From positions 1 to 20,463 of the forward strand of contig JAAMPI010001061.1 in assembly GCA_013054445.1 (NCBI GenBank): a DNA stretch of 20,463 nt, given 5' to 3'. Source of the stretch: Cudoniella acicularis. Lineage: Eukaryota > Ascomycota > Leotiomycetes > Helotiales > Helotiaceae. Positions 10,674 to 20,463 of the stretch are shown in pieces. A model generated the notes under the pieces. It worked only from the letters and a program-made list of their open reading frames with translations, had not been told where the DNA came from and ran no database searches. How positions within the stretch are numbered: the stretch's first letter is position 1; each line of letters begins with the position of its first letter. Made by a program: the position numbers and the translations under genes.

Positions 10674-11808
10674 CCGTGGGAATTCGAGAGGAGACTTAGG
10701 AGAGGAGAGGCCGAGACAGCCGCCGAAAGTTGCTTCTGTGCCGAGTAGGAGAGATCTAAATGGATATGAGGGTGGGTATGAGAGTGGAGGGGTTTTGAGG
10801 AGGGGTAGTAGTAGGGAGGATAGCCCTGAGGGGGGTTCAGTTGGAGGAGGAAGAGGTGTCCGGAGTGGAAGTGGTAACGCGAGTGGGAGTGATAGTATTG
10901 GGGGAAGTGGCAATGAGAGTACTGGGTAAGATAAGCTCCTCTTGTCTCCCTCTTCCTTGACCCTTCCAGAAGATAATGGGCTGGAATCTTGTTCCTGAGA
11001 ACGATGATATCCTCTCCTTCTTTCCCTACCAGTTTTCCTAATCCAATCCTCCCAATTCCTGACTCGCCCAAAGATAAAGGAAAGCACCAGCTAACTTGTA
11101 ACCTCAGATCCAACAACAACATCACCTCAAACCCCAGAAAAAAGCCAACCACCCCTCCAAACACGAATACCAGCAAGCCCCCCTCCAAAACCTCAACCTT
11201 CGAACTCACGCCCCTCTCCGCCATCATCGCGCAATCATACACCGACATCGCCACTCTCAAAAACCTAAACAACATACGGTCAAAGCCCGCTGTTTCGAAT
11301 GCGCTGCCAACTTCTACGTACGTCCCTCCAAATGCTAGTTTTGTTTCGCTTCCAAATCTGAAGAACAAGAATGCTGTTGGTGGGAAGGGGAAGGATAAAG
11401 CTGGGATTGAAAGTGGGGAGGAGGACAACGAGGGTAGTAAGAATGGAGGAGGGGGAAATAAAAGTGCGGTTGAAGAGGTGGTAGAGGAGAACCTGATTGA
11501 TTTCGAGAAGATACAGAAGAATTTGGAGAGGTTTGAGGATCTTTATCGTCTGTGGATGAAGCATGGGGATGGTAAGGGAGAGGTGGGTACTGGTATGTTG
11601 CTTTTTCCGCTTTTCCTCTCTTTTTCTGTTTTTCTTCGATTAGAAGAAAAGGGGAAGATGAGGGTCTCCATGCTAACAAGATGCAGAGGTTCATCTCGTG
11701 GCTATGGTTTGCAAGGAAGGAGATGTCATCCGCGGAGTTCTTGATAGTGGCGTTAAGGGAAGGAAGTTGCCGGTTGTTAAGAGGATTGTTTGTGACTGTG
11801 GTTTTTAG
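10513..11808 (+). CDS. Unrecognised Ser/Gly-rich protein, three coding exons
   Basis: I do not recognise a family. Coding exons are 10513-10925, 11108-11592 and 11687-11808, giving 339 residues. Introns of 182 nt (GTAAGA, branch GCTAAC, CAG; phase 2) and 94 nt (GTATGT, branch GCTAAC, CAG; phase 1) join in frame, which supports the strand. A leader intron (10276-10503) lies just before the start. Residues 1-30 (TVTTVFSAVRRFVSAENLVE) look helical. Next comes a basic Q/R/G stretch, then a Ser/Gly-rich segment, a T/P/N-rich segment, an ordered stretch (ELTPLSAIIAQSYTDIATLK), an acidic helical part (ENLIDFEKIQKNLERFEDLY), and a short C-terminal exon EVHLVAMVCKEGDVIRGVL ending in IVCDCGF. Translation could also start at ATG 10525. 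The long reverse-strand ORF over the same DNA is rejected. Confidence 0.6.
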
Positions 11809-13120
11809 ACCAACGCAGCGAGGGGCACCTCTTGCTTTGCCTTCTTCTTCGACGACTTCTTACACACCTCTTTCCCACCTCGATATCCACACATACATAC
11901 GACGACGGCATCAACAAAACACAACTCGACCCCTGGAACAAGAAAAGAAATGAACCATTTGGGAAAATCGTCAAGGTCATGATGATCAGAGGGAAGGAAC
12001 AGAGAAGGAGAAGAATTAGGAGTGGAATTTTGTGCTATTAGGCATGCAAGCTTTTTCTGTTCGGCCCTCTTGCGTACATATACATGTTTCTTTTGCATTT
12101 TTGCATTGATTATTAGATCTCGCAGTGGCTAAATGTCAGTGGCGATGGGCTTTTAGGCCGCAAAAATGCGTATTAGACATGGTGTTGGAATTATAGAATG
12201 ATGAATAGATTTGTTGTTTAGGTGATTTAGATGGTTTAGATTGTTTAATGAGATGTTTTTGTACTAGTTCGGGATAAGAGAGAGATCCTATCAAATAGTC
12301 CAATTCAACCTAAAAACAAACTCCAGTTTCCAAACGGACTTATTTCTCTCGTCTACAGCAAGCTAGGCGCATGCCCTGCGAAACCAACCAATTCCTAAAA
12401 GCAAACGCAGGAAGCACACAAATCTTAGCTCTGCCCGCATTACCCGACCTGAAGAGGATATAACTCAGGTATCATACAGCTGATTTACAAAGGTTTTCTC
12501 CTCGCATCCTGCAGCCCTAGTTTAATGGGTTGCATTTGTGGCTTTAAAACACTATCAAATCGGAAAATGGGTTCTTGATTTATCTGAGACAGCGTTGAAG
12601 AAGATTTTCAAGTCACTTCTCGCAATGCTGAACTGGAAACATTTGAAGACTTGATTTTATTTGATACTAGGTAGTTTCGTTTTTGTGAAGTGCTATCTAT
12701 AGGTTGGATCGCAAGCCTTGCTCTCAGCAAAATCCGTTGAAGATTTGATGGCCCGCCCCTTACTCGACATCAATTTTCGACAACAGCTCAACGACTTTCG
12801 TGTAGAAGCTAGATAGTCGAGTGACAGAGGGCGCGGGTTGACCCTAGACACAATTCAATGATGTACTGTGTAGGGGAGCATACTTGCGATTTTCCTCGTT
12901 CGAGAGTCTCCATTCGTCTGCTTGGGCTGTTGGAGAGAGCCTGCTTAGAGTTTATTAGAGGGTCGATTTACCCGCCAGTTTCAAACGTGCTGAAGATCAG
13001 GTGAGGGCATTGCAAGTAAAAGGGCGGCGGGCAAGGAGGGTTGGGTTGGTGTGCCAGTTTTAGGACAAATGATACATCAGTGCTAGAAATGATTTATGTT
13101 AGATTTCAAATATCTTATAG
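11809..13120. other. Gene-poor stretch
   Basis: About 1.3 kb with no recognisable coding region. The first part is the 3' UTR of the upstream gene. Around 12170-12260 there is a short run of ATTTAGATGG-like, T/G-rich near-repeats of low complexity. The right end becomes AT-rich from about 13075. Short ORFs (for example 13041-13271) have no family similarity that I can see and overlap the front of the decayed gene in another frame. Confidence 0.5.
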
Positions 13121-14649
13121 GAATTTTACAATTTCTATTTCAAATACTTTAAGCTTTTTAATTCTTTTAAACTTGCTTCAGATCAAACCTCACAACCGGT
13201 TAGATTCAGATACTACCTTAGTCATGGTGTCTTTTCTTACGAAAAAGGCAATGTGCAAGGACAAAAAGTGATACTTGAAAAGTATTTTACATCTCTTGCC
13301 GATCTAAGGGATGAAGGCCCGCCCATTCTGGACGTCTGTTTCGAGGTGGGAAAACTGAAACTTTGAGGATCGGTGCTGCAAATAGAAGATGCAGGCCTGA
13401 AATATCAATCATTTGCGAGTGCATTTGGAAGAGAAGCGTGGCGCCAGGTCCAAGACCTGTTGAACAAGCTACACAGAACGGCAAATCATGCTTTCGAGCA
13501 CCAGAAAGAGGAGAGCAAGGTTACAAGCAAAGATATGGGTATTTATTTTGGGCTATACTTTCAAATTCATGACGAGATTCGAAAACTTGTTCAAAGTCTT
13601 TGCGAGAGCTTGCCTCTTCAGTTTCAGAGGCGTATGGACTTGATCGGGCAAGCAACTCTGATCAACACTGGCAACATGCACGAGCTGACTAGCAGAGCTC
13701 AAGTACCTCGTGATGTTGGAACTAGGGAGTATGAAGATCTTGCAGCCATTGCGTCTATGGAAAGTCACCAAGTAGCCTTGTTAGATTTATCAGGAACAGA
13801 TAAAAGCGTTACCAAACTATGCTTAAATGAGCGTTAAATAGAAGAGAGATTTTGTTAGAGGCCAGGGGATTGGATGGTTAAATCCCAAAAAAAAAATACT
13901 GCGAGTTCGACAGTTTTCGCACTCGCGAACGCTACTTGCAACGGGATTGTCCCAAGCACGCTTCTAAGTCTGCTGCAAAAGCCCAGCTCAAAGCAAACAA
14001 AGGCCTGGCAAAATGCCATTCGACAACTTTCCCTTGCCCAGAAAGTCAGTCTTGCGCAGGCCCTTGCAAAGAGTTTGTATTCTTTCCACCTCACTGGATG
14101 GATGCTCGAAGCTCTCAACTCCTCCAACATTTTATTCTTCTCAACATCGTCAGAAATCGGGATGCCCAATCTTGCCGAGCCATGCATCATAAACTTCCGT
14201 TGCAGTGGACCGGATGGAATACACTGGTTGGCAAATGGGCCAAACGGGGAGGCGGCTTTGTTGATTGCCAACATCTAGAATACATTTCGCAGGCTGTGGA
14301 GTCTGACAACGATGGCGATGTCCAACAAGGACCCCGGTTCCAGAAATCCTTTGACTACTACAGCCTTGGAATCGTGCTCTTGGAAATCGGGTCCTGGGAA
14401 CCCATTGAATCTTTCACGAAGCGACACCCGACGAGAAGCCCTGCTCAGCTCCGAAAGATCCTCATTGAGAAATATGCTCCGGTTCTGGATCTTTATATAG
14501 GTAGACTGTACAAGGACGCCACTTTGACTTGTTTGGGAGACGATCTTGTAGAGGATGAAGAGGGGGAACCAGAATGGAAGCCTGTCGCTCATCGATCGAA
14601 TTTCTTTACTAGAGTTGTTGAGCCGTTGTCGAAGATTTCTGTCGGATAA
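13121..14649 (+). pseudogene. Decayed HeLo-associated kinase-like gene (DUF7580-type C-terminal domain)
   Basis: One reading frame is open from 13121 to about 14278, apart from in-frame TGA 13364, TAA 13835 and TAG 13856. The similarity then continues in a different frame to the stop at 14647-14649. The order of motifs fits the large Pezizomycotina family with a HeLo or similar N-terminus and a kinase-like C-terminal domain. LSLAQKVSLAQALAKSLYSFH and NSSNILFF correspond to the alpha-E and catalytic-loop region, where family members often read GWLHKSL-S-NILFF. FDYYSLGIVLLEIGSW corresponds to the DxxSxGxxLLEI segment. Here the HK pair is replaced (GWMLEAL), so it would not be an active kinase. 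Some breaks could be introns, but I found no good donor-acceptor pairs. An A10 run (13887-13896) and an AT-rich front end are further signs of decay. Relatives act in self/non-self recognition and cell death, which cannot be claimed for this copy. Confidence 0.6.
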
Positions 14650-14866
14650 AGGTGGTGAATGGATTATGGAAGACGAATGAAGTAAAGGCCAAGCTTCGTG
14701 ATTTTGTTTATTATCTCATATTTGCTGCAAATAGAGTCTCTGCTGCACGGTAGGAAAGCCATAGATCACATAATACGCATCAAACGCCGCCCAACCTGCC
14801 TATCGCCAATGCAACCTTGAACATCATAAGAAAGCCCCTAGCAATGACCTGCAAAAAGATCGTCAA
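14650..14866. other. Short convergent intergenic region
   Basis: It lies between the 3' ends of the decayed HeLo-type gene (+) and FEN1 (-). It holds the FEN1 3' UTR. No gene or hairpin terminator is evident. Confidence 0.5.
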
Positions 14867-16199
14867 TCATGCCATGCCTCTAGGCTTGGCCTTTGCCTTG
14901 GCTTTCTCCTTTTTCTCCTCCTTCAACTTCTTCTTTTTCTGTTCATTCTTCTCATCGTTTTTCCTCTTTAGATTTTTAAGCTGCTCCTCCGTCTTGGGAA
15001 CCGGCTTGAAGAAGCCCTCCAATCTCGCCTGTGCACTGCTCTTCAAGTCCTTTTGTAATCTCGCAGCTCCAGCCCGAACTCTGTCTTCCGAGAAGCCTTT
15101 TTCGGTAACAAGGAATTGGACGAGACCGTCGACATCTGGAGCCTCCCATTTGAATTCGCAATCGGCATGGTCGGCGGGTCTAACGTCAGGGTTGAAGAAG
15201 AGCTCCCGAGCATCAGCATAAGGCCAGTCTTCTGGGATTGTGAATTTAGACTTTGGGTCCTTGGTCGATTCGACGAAGTTTTCGAGGGTTTTGTGCTCGC
15301 GGATTAACTTGAGGGCTGTATGAGGACCGACTTTGGGGACGGGGTCCAGGTAATCACAACCAAGGAGGATGCAAAGATCAACAAACTATCAAAATATTAG
15401 CACCATAGAAAAAAGAAAAATAGTGTTTACGTACCTGCTTGCGATCCATATCCAGACCTGCCAAAACCTTGTCCAGGAAGATCTCCTGAATAGGCTCCTT
15501 CCGCTGCTCGCTGAAAGTGAGATGTCTCAGCAAGACAGGGGAATCGAAGCAGAGTGTATCCATATCCTCGCTAGCAGCAGCATAAACCTTTCCAGCTCTC
15601 GCAAGAACGGCGCACTGTGCTTCAGCCTCTGTCGGCGCAATAATATATGGAATACCCATGAGCTTCAGCAAACGTTGACATTCGGCGTTATGTTCCCTTG
15701 TAACTCGTACAGTTCGTCGTGAGAACTTCTCAACATCCTCGGCCGTACCAGTCTCTTTCGCTTCCTCCAAACCCTCCGTAGCTACAGCCTTTCTCTGAAA
15801 TCGTTTCGCAAGTTCGCCTGACTTTAGCTTGGGAGGTGCGCCATCAAAAACGTAGACTGGCTTGATGCCGTTATCGACAATTCGGAGAGTACGGTAGAAC
15901 ATGCCCATCAGATGGGACGTTGTTTCGCCATCTTCGTTCGTCAACATCTCCCCACCCGATCGCACAGCGATGAGAAAACTGTAGATACTCATAGACCTGG
16001 ATAGTGTTAGCACCCGCAGATTGTTGAATGAAGAACAATTGCATACGCATCCTAGAAAAGATCAGCCATTACTCTCCTGGTGATGTCGTCATGAACTTAC
16101 TATAGCGACTTTCCTACCGAATTGATTCTTGATTTCGCCCTCCTTGTAGGCATCTGGGCATTCATCTTTGATGATCGAGAAGAGTTGTTTGATACCCAT
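14867..16199 (-). CDS. FEN1: Flap endonuclease 1 (FEN1/RAD27) with a 5-nt microexon
   Basis: This structure-specific nuclease removes 5' flaps during Okazaki-fragment maturation and long-patch base-excision repair, together with PCNA. Exons on the minus strand are 16199-16101, 16051-16047 (5 nt, GATGC), 15996-15435 and 15385-14867. Introns are 49, 50 and 49 nt, all GT-AG. The total is 394 residues, normal for the family. All metal ligands fall at the human positions: D34, D86 (VFDGAPP), E158 and E160 (TEAEAQCA), D179 and D181 (SEDMDTL) and D233 (LGCDYL). The PIP box QARLEGFF (about 343-350) binds PCNA. It is followed by a Lys-rich tail, probably a nuclear localisation signal. The microexon supplies D34 and part of A35. 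Without it, exon 1 joined to exon 3 shifts frame. The gene is divergent from glutaryl-CoA dehydrogenase, with ACGCG cores upstream. Confidence 0.97.
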
Positions 16200-16271
16200 C
16201 TTGGTTGTTGAGGTGCTTTGCTGTTGCGTTTGGAATTGACGGAGAGCTGTAATTCAGAGATTCGTGCGGCG

Positions 16272-16298
16272 ACGCGACGGTCTCACGCGCTCTCGCGT
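16272..16298. promoter_or_regulatory. Cluster of three ACGCG cores upstream of FEN1
   Basis: ACGCG occurs at 16272-16276 and 16285-16289 and its reverse CGCGT at 16294-16298, that is, three MCB cores in 27 bp and 73-99 nt upstream of the FEN1 start at 16199. In budding yeast RAD27 is among the MBF-driven G1/S genes, so the placement makes sense. Only the core, not the full ACGCGT palindrome, is present at each site. The cluster could also act on the divergent gene, which starts about 340 nt away. Confidence 0.5.
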
Positions 16299-16566
16299 CA
16301 AGTGGGCAGGCATTGACAGGGGTGGAAACTTCCCAACTGCCTAAATTTGGATGACATGGCTTTTCGAAACTGCCATCTTTCACTTATCTCCCCTACCATG
16401 TAAATACTCTCCTTCGAGATCTACCGAAACATGCTGCTCATTACAGATGTTGTGTTGAATCGAAGAGCCAATTCCTGCTTCTGGGGAATACCCGAGCTGC
16501 CTCGGAGCGCGAAAAACCATAGGGATTAACGCGGGGCTAAGACGTCGATATCGGCCAAAGGGGTTT

Positions 16567-16620
16567 TATAAATAACCTGACGTTTGTCGACAAGGTCGAT
16601 CAATTATGCCAGATTTATAG
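16567..16620 (+). promoter_or_regulatory. TATA-like box and tiny upstream ORF before glutaryl-CoA dehydrogenase
   Basis: TATAAATA is at 16567-16574. An ATG at 16606 opens a four-codon ORF (MPDL, stop 16618-16620) that ends 17 nt before the main ATG at 16638. If transcription starts about 30 nt after the TATA-like box, the leader would be very short and the small ORF may or may not be in the mRNA. Confidence 0.35.
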
Positions 16621-16637
16621 TCAAGCAGGACCTCAAG

Positions 16638-18026
16638 ATGTATCGATCATTGCTACGAAATACCGCAAGGAGAACGGCCTCTGCAGCTCGCCCTGCTGCC
16701 ACCAGAAGCTTTGCCGCCCATGGTACCCCGCAACCGTTCAATTGGCAAGATCCTCTGAATGCACAGAGCCTCCTAACAGAAGAGGAGATTGCAATTCAAG
16801 AGACTGCAGAATCATATTGCCAAGAGCGTATGCTGCCACGAGTGCTTCGTGAGTCTCGTGTCACCAATGATCCTGAATTGTCTGACGTATTGAAACAACA
16901 GAGGCCTATCGAGACGAGCATTATGACAAGAAGATCCTTGAAGAAATGGGGGAGCTTGGCCTGCTTGGAGCTACGATTAAGGGATATGACTGCGCTGGAG
17001 TTTCGAATGTTGCCTCTGGGCTCATCACAAAAGCCGTCGAGCGTGTCGATAGTGGTTATAGGTCCGGAATGTCTGTACAATCCTCACTGGTGATGGGGGG
17101 AATCGATGAGTTCGGCACACAAGAGCAGAAGGACAAGTTCTTGCCTGCCATGGCAAAGGGCAAATTGCTGGGCGCCTTCGGTCTCACTGAGCCAAATCAT
17201 GGTAGCGATCCCGGATCCATGGAGACCACTGCGAAACCACATCCAACAAAGAAGGGTTACCTCGTGCTCTCAGGGGCTAAGACTTGGATCACGAATTCCC
17301 CAATAGCAGATGTCCTTTTGGTATGGGCAAAGTACCATGAAACCGGGAAAATCAGAGGCTTCTTGGTTGAGAGGTCAGAATGCCCGCCTGGAACCTTGGA
17401 GACCCCGGCGCTCAAGAACAAGAATGGTCTTCGAGCGTCGTTAACGGGAATGATTCAGATGGACGAGTGCCCGGTACCAGAAGCCAACATGTTCCCCGAT
17501 GTCGAAGGTCTCCGAGGGCCATTTGCCTGCTTGAATAGTGCCAGATACGGCATTGCGTGGGGAATAACTGGCGCTTTAGAGGATTGCATTTCCAGAGCCA
17601 GGACATATGCTCTAGAGAGGAAGCAATTCAAGGGAAACCCTATTGCCAAATACCAGCTCGTGCAAAAGAAGCTGGCCGATGCTACCACGGATGCCGCATT
17701 TGGCACATTAGCATGCGTCCAAGTTGGACGGCTAAAGGACAAGGGCGAGGCTGCTCCAGAAATGATTAGTATGATCAAGAGGCAGAATTGTGATCGTGCC
17801 CTCTACAATGCACGAGTGCTGCAAGAGATATTTGGTGGAAACGCGGTAAGTGACGAGTACGGGATTGGAAGACATGTGGCAAACCTCTTTGTGACTCAAA
17901 CATATGAGGGACAAAGCGATATCCACAGTAAGTTGTTTGCCCCTTTATAAAGCTGTTATGTGAGGCTGACAAATGCAAGGCCTAATCCTCGGGAGAGCCA
18001 TCACAGGTATCCAAGCGTTTGTATGA
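16638..18026 (+). CDS. GCDH: Mitochondrial glutaryl-CoA dehydrogenase (acyl-CoA dehydrogenase family)
   Basis: This FAD enzyme converts glutaryl-CoA to crotonyl-CoA and CO2 in lysine and tryptophan breakdown in the mitochondrial matrix. Exons are 16638-16848, 16902-17927 and 17980-18026, giving 427 residues (human 438). The introns (53 and 52 nt) both have CTGAC branch sites and are phase 1. The N-terminus (MYRSLLRNTARRTASAARPA) is Arg/Ala/Ser-rich without acids, as expected for a mitochondrial targeting peptide. Family motifs: ERVDSGYRSGMSVQSSLV, whose Arg binds the glutaryl carboxylate in this subfamily; GAFGLTEPNHGSDPG and KTWITNSPIADV for the FAD and substrate pocket; RYGIAWG; and QTYEGQSDIH with the catalytic Glu near residue 406. 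The short last exon encodes SLILGRAITGIQAFV. Reading through the last intron would give an early stop at 17948. The open frame extends upstream of 16638 without another ATG. Confidence 0.95.
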
Positions 18027-18686
18027 AACCCAAAGGGGAAATTTTGAATCAGGAGTAGATGTACCTATCCCAAGAAATAAATTGTATTTGTATCTGGTGG
18101 TTGTTGGGCCGCAACCGTCGTCCTTTGTCAGAATCAGCCGATAAGGCCGGGTTCGGAGCGACGTCATGATGCAAATATGGGACTCGGATTTGAGGAAGCC
18201 CATGCCCCAAAGCAATGCTCGTAGTTGAACGCAATTGAGAAAAATGAAGATATTAAAGAAGCGCGTAGAATGCGCTAGACAGTAGAATGCATGGGAGAAG
18301 GACTGCCGCTGGGTTCGTAAAGCTGAGATGCATACAGTCATCTTTGGTCAAGTTCTGCCCTCTCGCTAAACTCTGCGCCTACCCATTTGGCGCCTCTACC
18401 CATTCCCGGTTTAGCAACGGATTCACCATTCTTCTTACTCAACCTTAAAAACTGCCTCCTCCAGCAAACCTGATCCTCTCCACCACAACCTCACGATATT
18501 GCGCACTCGCATACGACTCCAGGTACGTCGCATTCCGCTACCATTTCCCCATCGTTTTTACGGTTGTCGCGGGCGTTGCTAGTGGCTAACCTTCACAACC
18601 CAACGCAGAACTGTTTGCTGCGCCTCGAGATCTCAAGACTCGACACAACTGCCCCTCCAAACAAAACAACACATACAACCTTCGCG
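18027..18686. other. Intergenic and UBC4 leader with a probable 5' UTR intron
   Basis: No gene is seen. The left part is the 3' UTR of glutaryl-CoA dehydrogenase. A short imperfect direct repeat (GCGCCTACCCATT and GCGCCTCTACCCATT, about 18376-18405) precedes the UBC4 leader. A probable 5' UTR intron runs 18523-18608 (donor CAG|GTACGT, branch GGCTAAC, acceptor GCAG, 86 nt). The open frame through this area in line with UBC4 has no ATG before 18687. Confidence 0.55.
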
Positions 18687-19564
<878 letters not shown>

Positions 19565-20361
19565 CGAGAACGTGATGGAATTTTCTCTTCTCCTCGTTAT
19601 GGTTTTAGCTGGCGTCTACATGAACAATTCGGTCTGGGTTTTGTGTCACAAATGGCAATGCAGATGAGCGACATGGCTTGAGTGGTGGAGGATGGCATAA
19701 CGAAGAAACAGCGGCTTGACTTGGCTTGGTTGATAGCATCATCGTTGGGATGGGAGGGAAATAGATGTTTATTTGCATTCGGACAGCTCTTACGTTTTCC
19801 TACACTCGTACTCGTCGATACATCACATTGATTTCAGGTCAATAATGGCACCAGCAATGCAGTATTCTTTTGTTTTTGAAAGTTCATCTGTCTATGTGGT
19901 AAGTGAAGGAATTGTCTCTCGACGAAGGCATCATATTCCCTCTCCTCTTTCCCTTGGATTTGCGCAGTGAGTATAGTTTCTTCATATCTTTGACGCAAGT
20001 AATCCTATCCTTGTATTGCATTGCATTCCATTTTCCTACCTGCGCGCGTGATGACTTGACAATGAGTCCATTCATTAATCATGACTCGTTTTCAATTTTA
20101 TTTCTCCCCCCCCCCCCCCCCCCCCCAAAAACACCTCGAGTCGAGTCGCTCCACGATCCACCTGGCCATCTGAACTTCTCCAGTAAGTAACCAGTTCTTT
20201 CTTTCGTGTCCCGCTTGTTTTGTGTTCTTTTCTTCTTCCTATCGTATTCGTTGCGCGTTGCGTTGTGTTCTGTTGTGAGGCAAGACAAAACCAAACGAGG
20301 TGTGTTTTGAACCTTTTGATTGTTTTGGAGGAGGTGGGTTCACTGGTTTGGAGGTTGAAAC
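19565..20361. other. Intergenic: UBC4 3' UTR and upstream region of the next gene
   Basis: No convincing ORF. It includes the UBC4 3' end, a long C homopolymer (20106-20126), and a pyrimidine-rich stretch followed by a possible leader donor (CAGTAAGT, about 20181-20188). Confidence 0.5.
20106..20126 (+). repeat. Poly-C tract of 21 nt
   Basis: Twenty-one consecutive C residues, preceded by TTTCT and followed by five A residues. Such runs are rare in fungal genomes of about 50% GC and are prone to length errors in sequencing. Confidence 0.95.
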
Positions 20362-20463
20362 ATGGTGGGTGGAGTCGGAGAACTCAAGGTTTTCGGGCGG
20401 ACGCTTAGCGGAATTTTTGATTTGCCGAGGGCGGATGGCGGGATTAGGTATGGGAGGTATGAG
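20362..20463 (+). CDS. Possible start of a gene cut by the window edge
   Basis: From ATG 20362 (context AAACATGG, A at -3) a frame stays open for 34 codons to the end of the window: MVGGVGELKVFGRTLSGIFD, then LPRADGGIRYGRYE. The family cannot be judged from so little. A GTATGG near 20449 could be a donor. Low certainty. Confidence 0.3.
   Translation, partial: MVGGVGELKVFGRTLSGIFDLPRADGGIRYGRYE

Noticed and set aside
10568..11428. Reverse-strand ORF of 286 codons
   Set aside because: It crosses a forward-strand intron with clear GT, GCTAAC and AG signals. Its translation is low-complexity (Leu/Phe/Ser/His-rich), the mirror of forward G/S- and N/T/P-rich coding DNA.
13364..13366. In-frame TGA as programmed readthrough or selenocysteine
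   Set aside because: Two more stops (13835, 13856) and a frame change follow, so gene decay is simpler. Pezizomycotina are not known to use selenocysteine.
16584..16637. Earlier start of glutaryl-CoA dehydrogenase
   Set aside because: The extension begins with TTG, not ATG. The ATG at 16638 opens a typical mitochondrial targeting peptide.
18564..18686. N-terminal extension of UBC4 from an upstream in-frame start
   Set aside because: UBC4 orthologues start at MALKRINKEL, there is no in-frame ATG upstream, and the region carries a probable 5' UTR intron.

Overview
The window is nuclear DNA from a filamentous ascomycete (Pezizomycotina). The evidence is short GT-AG introns of about 42-230 bp with CTAAC or CTGAC branch sites just before the acceptor, WSC-domain and HeLo-associated protein families, and clear fungal UBC4, FEN1 and PIP5K orthologues. 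The long N-rich and G-rich N-terminus of the PIP5K gives a Leotiomycetes-like impression, but I could not test this. I see no plasmid, phage, CRISPR, rRNA or tRNA features.

Layout, left to right. 1-1091: no confident gene, two unassigned short ORFs. 1092-2010 (+): secreted protein with two WSC domains, three exons. 2011-3471: intergenic. 3472-6457 (+): phosphatidylinositol-4-phosphate 5-kinase (MSS4 type), whose N-terminal reading frame is broken by an apparent 2-nt shift near 3775-3779. 7091-9519 (+): a 750-residue protein I do not recognise, with an N-terminal KEN motif, a coiled coil and a C-terminal CIVM prenylation box. 10513-11808 (+): an unrecognised Ser/Gly-rich protein with two perfect ACGCGT boxes upstream and a spliced upstream ORF that overlaps its start. 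11809-13120: gene-poor. 13121-14649 (+): decayed HeLo-type kinase-like gene with in-frame stops and an AT-rich front end. 14867-16199 (-): FEN1/RAD27 flap endonuclease with a 5-nt microexon that carries the first catalytic aspartate. 16638-18026 (+): mitochondrial glutaryl-CoA dehydrogenase, sharing a divergent promoter with FEN1. 18687-19564 (+): UBC4-type ubiquitin-conjugating enzyme, five coding exons. 19565-20361: intergenic with a 21-nt poly-C run. 20362-20463 (+): possible start of another gene cut by the window edge.

Most of these are independent housekeeping genes, not an operon-like system. The one weak theme is cell-cycle control. ACGCG cores sit upstream of FEN1, perfect ACGCGT boxes lie upstream of the 10513 gene, and the 7091 gene has a KEN motif and a TTTCGCGC element before its start. 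The most original candidates are the KEN/coiled-coil/CaaX protein and the FEN1 microexon. All splice models were built by hand from splice signals, reading phase and family conservation, and none was checked against transcripts.
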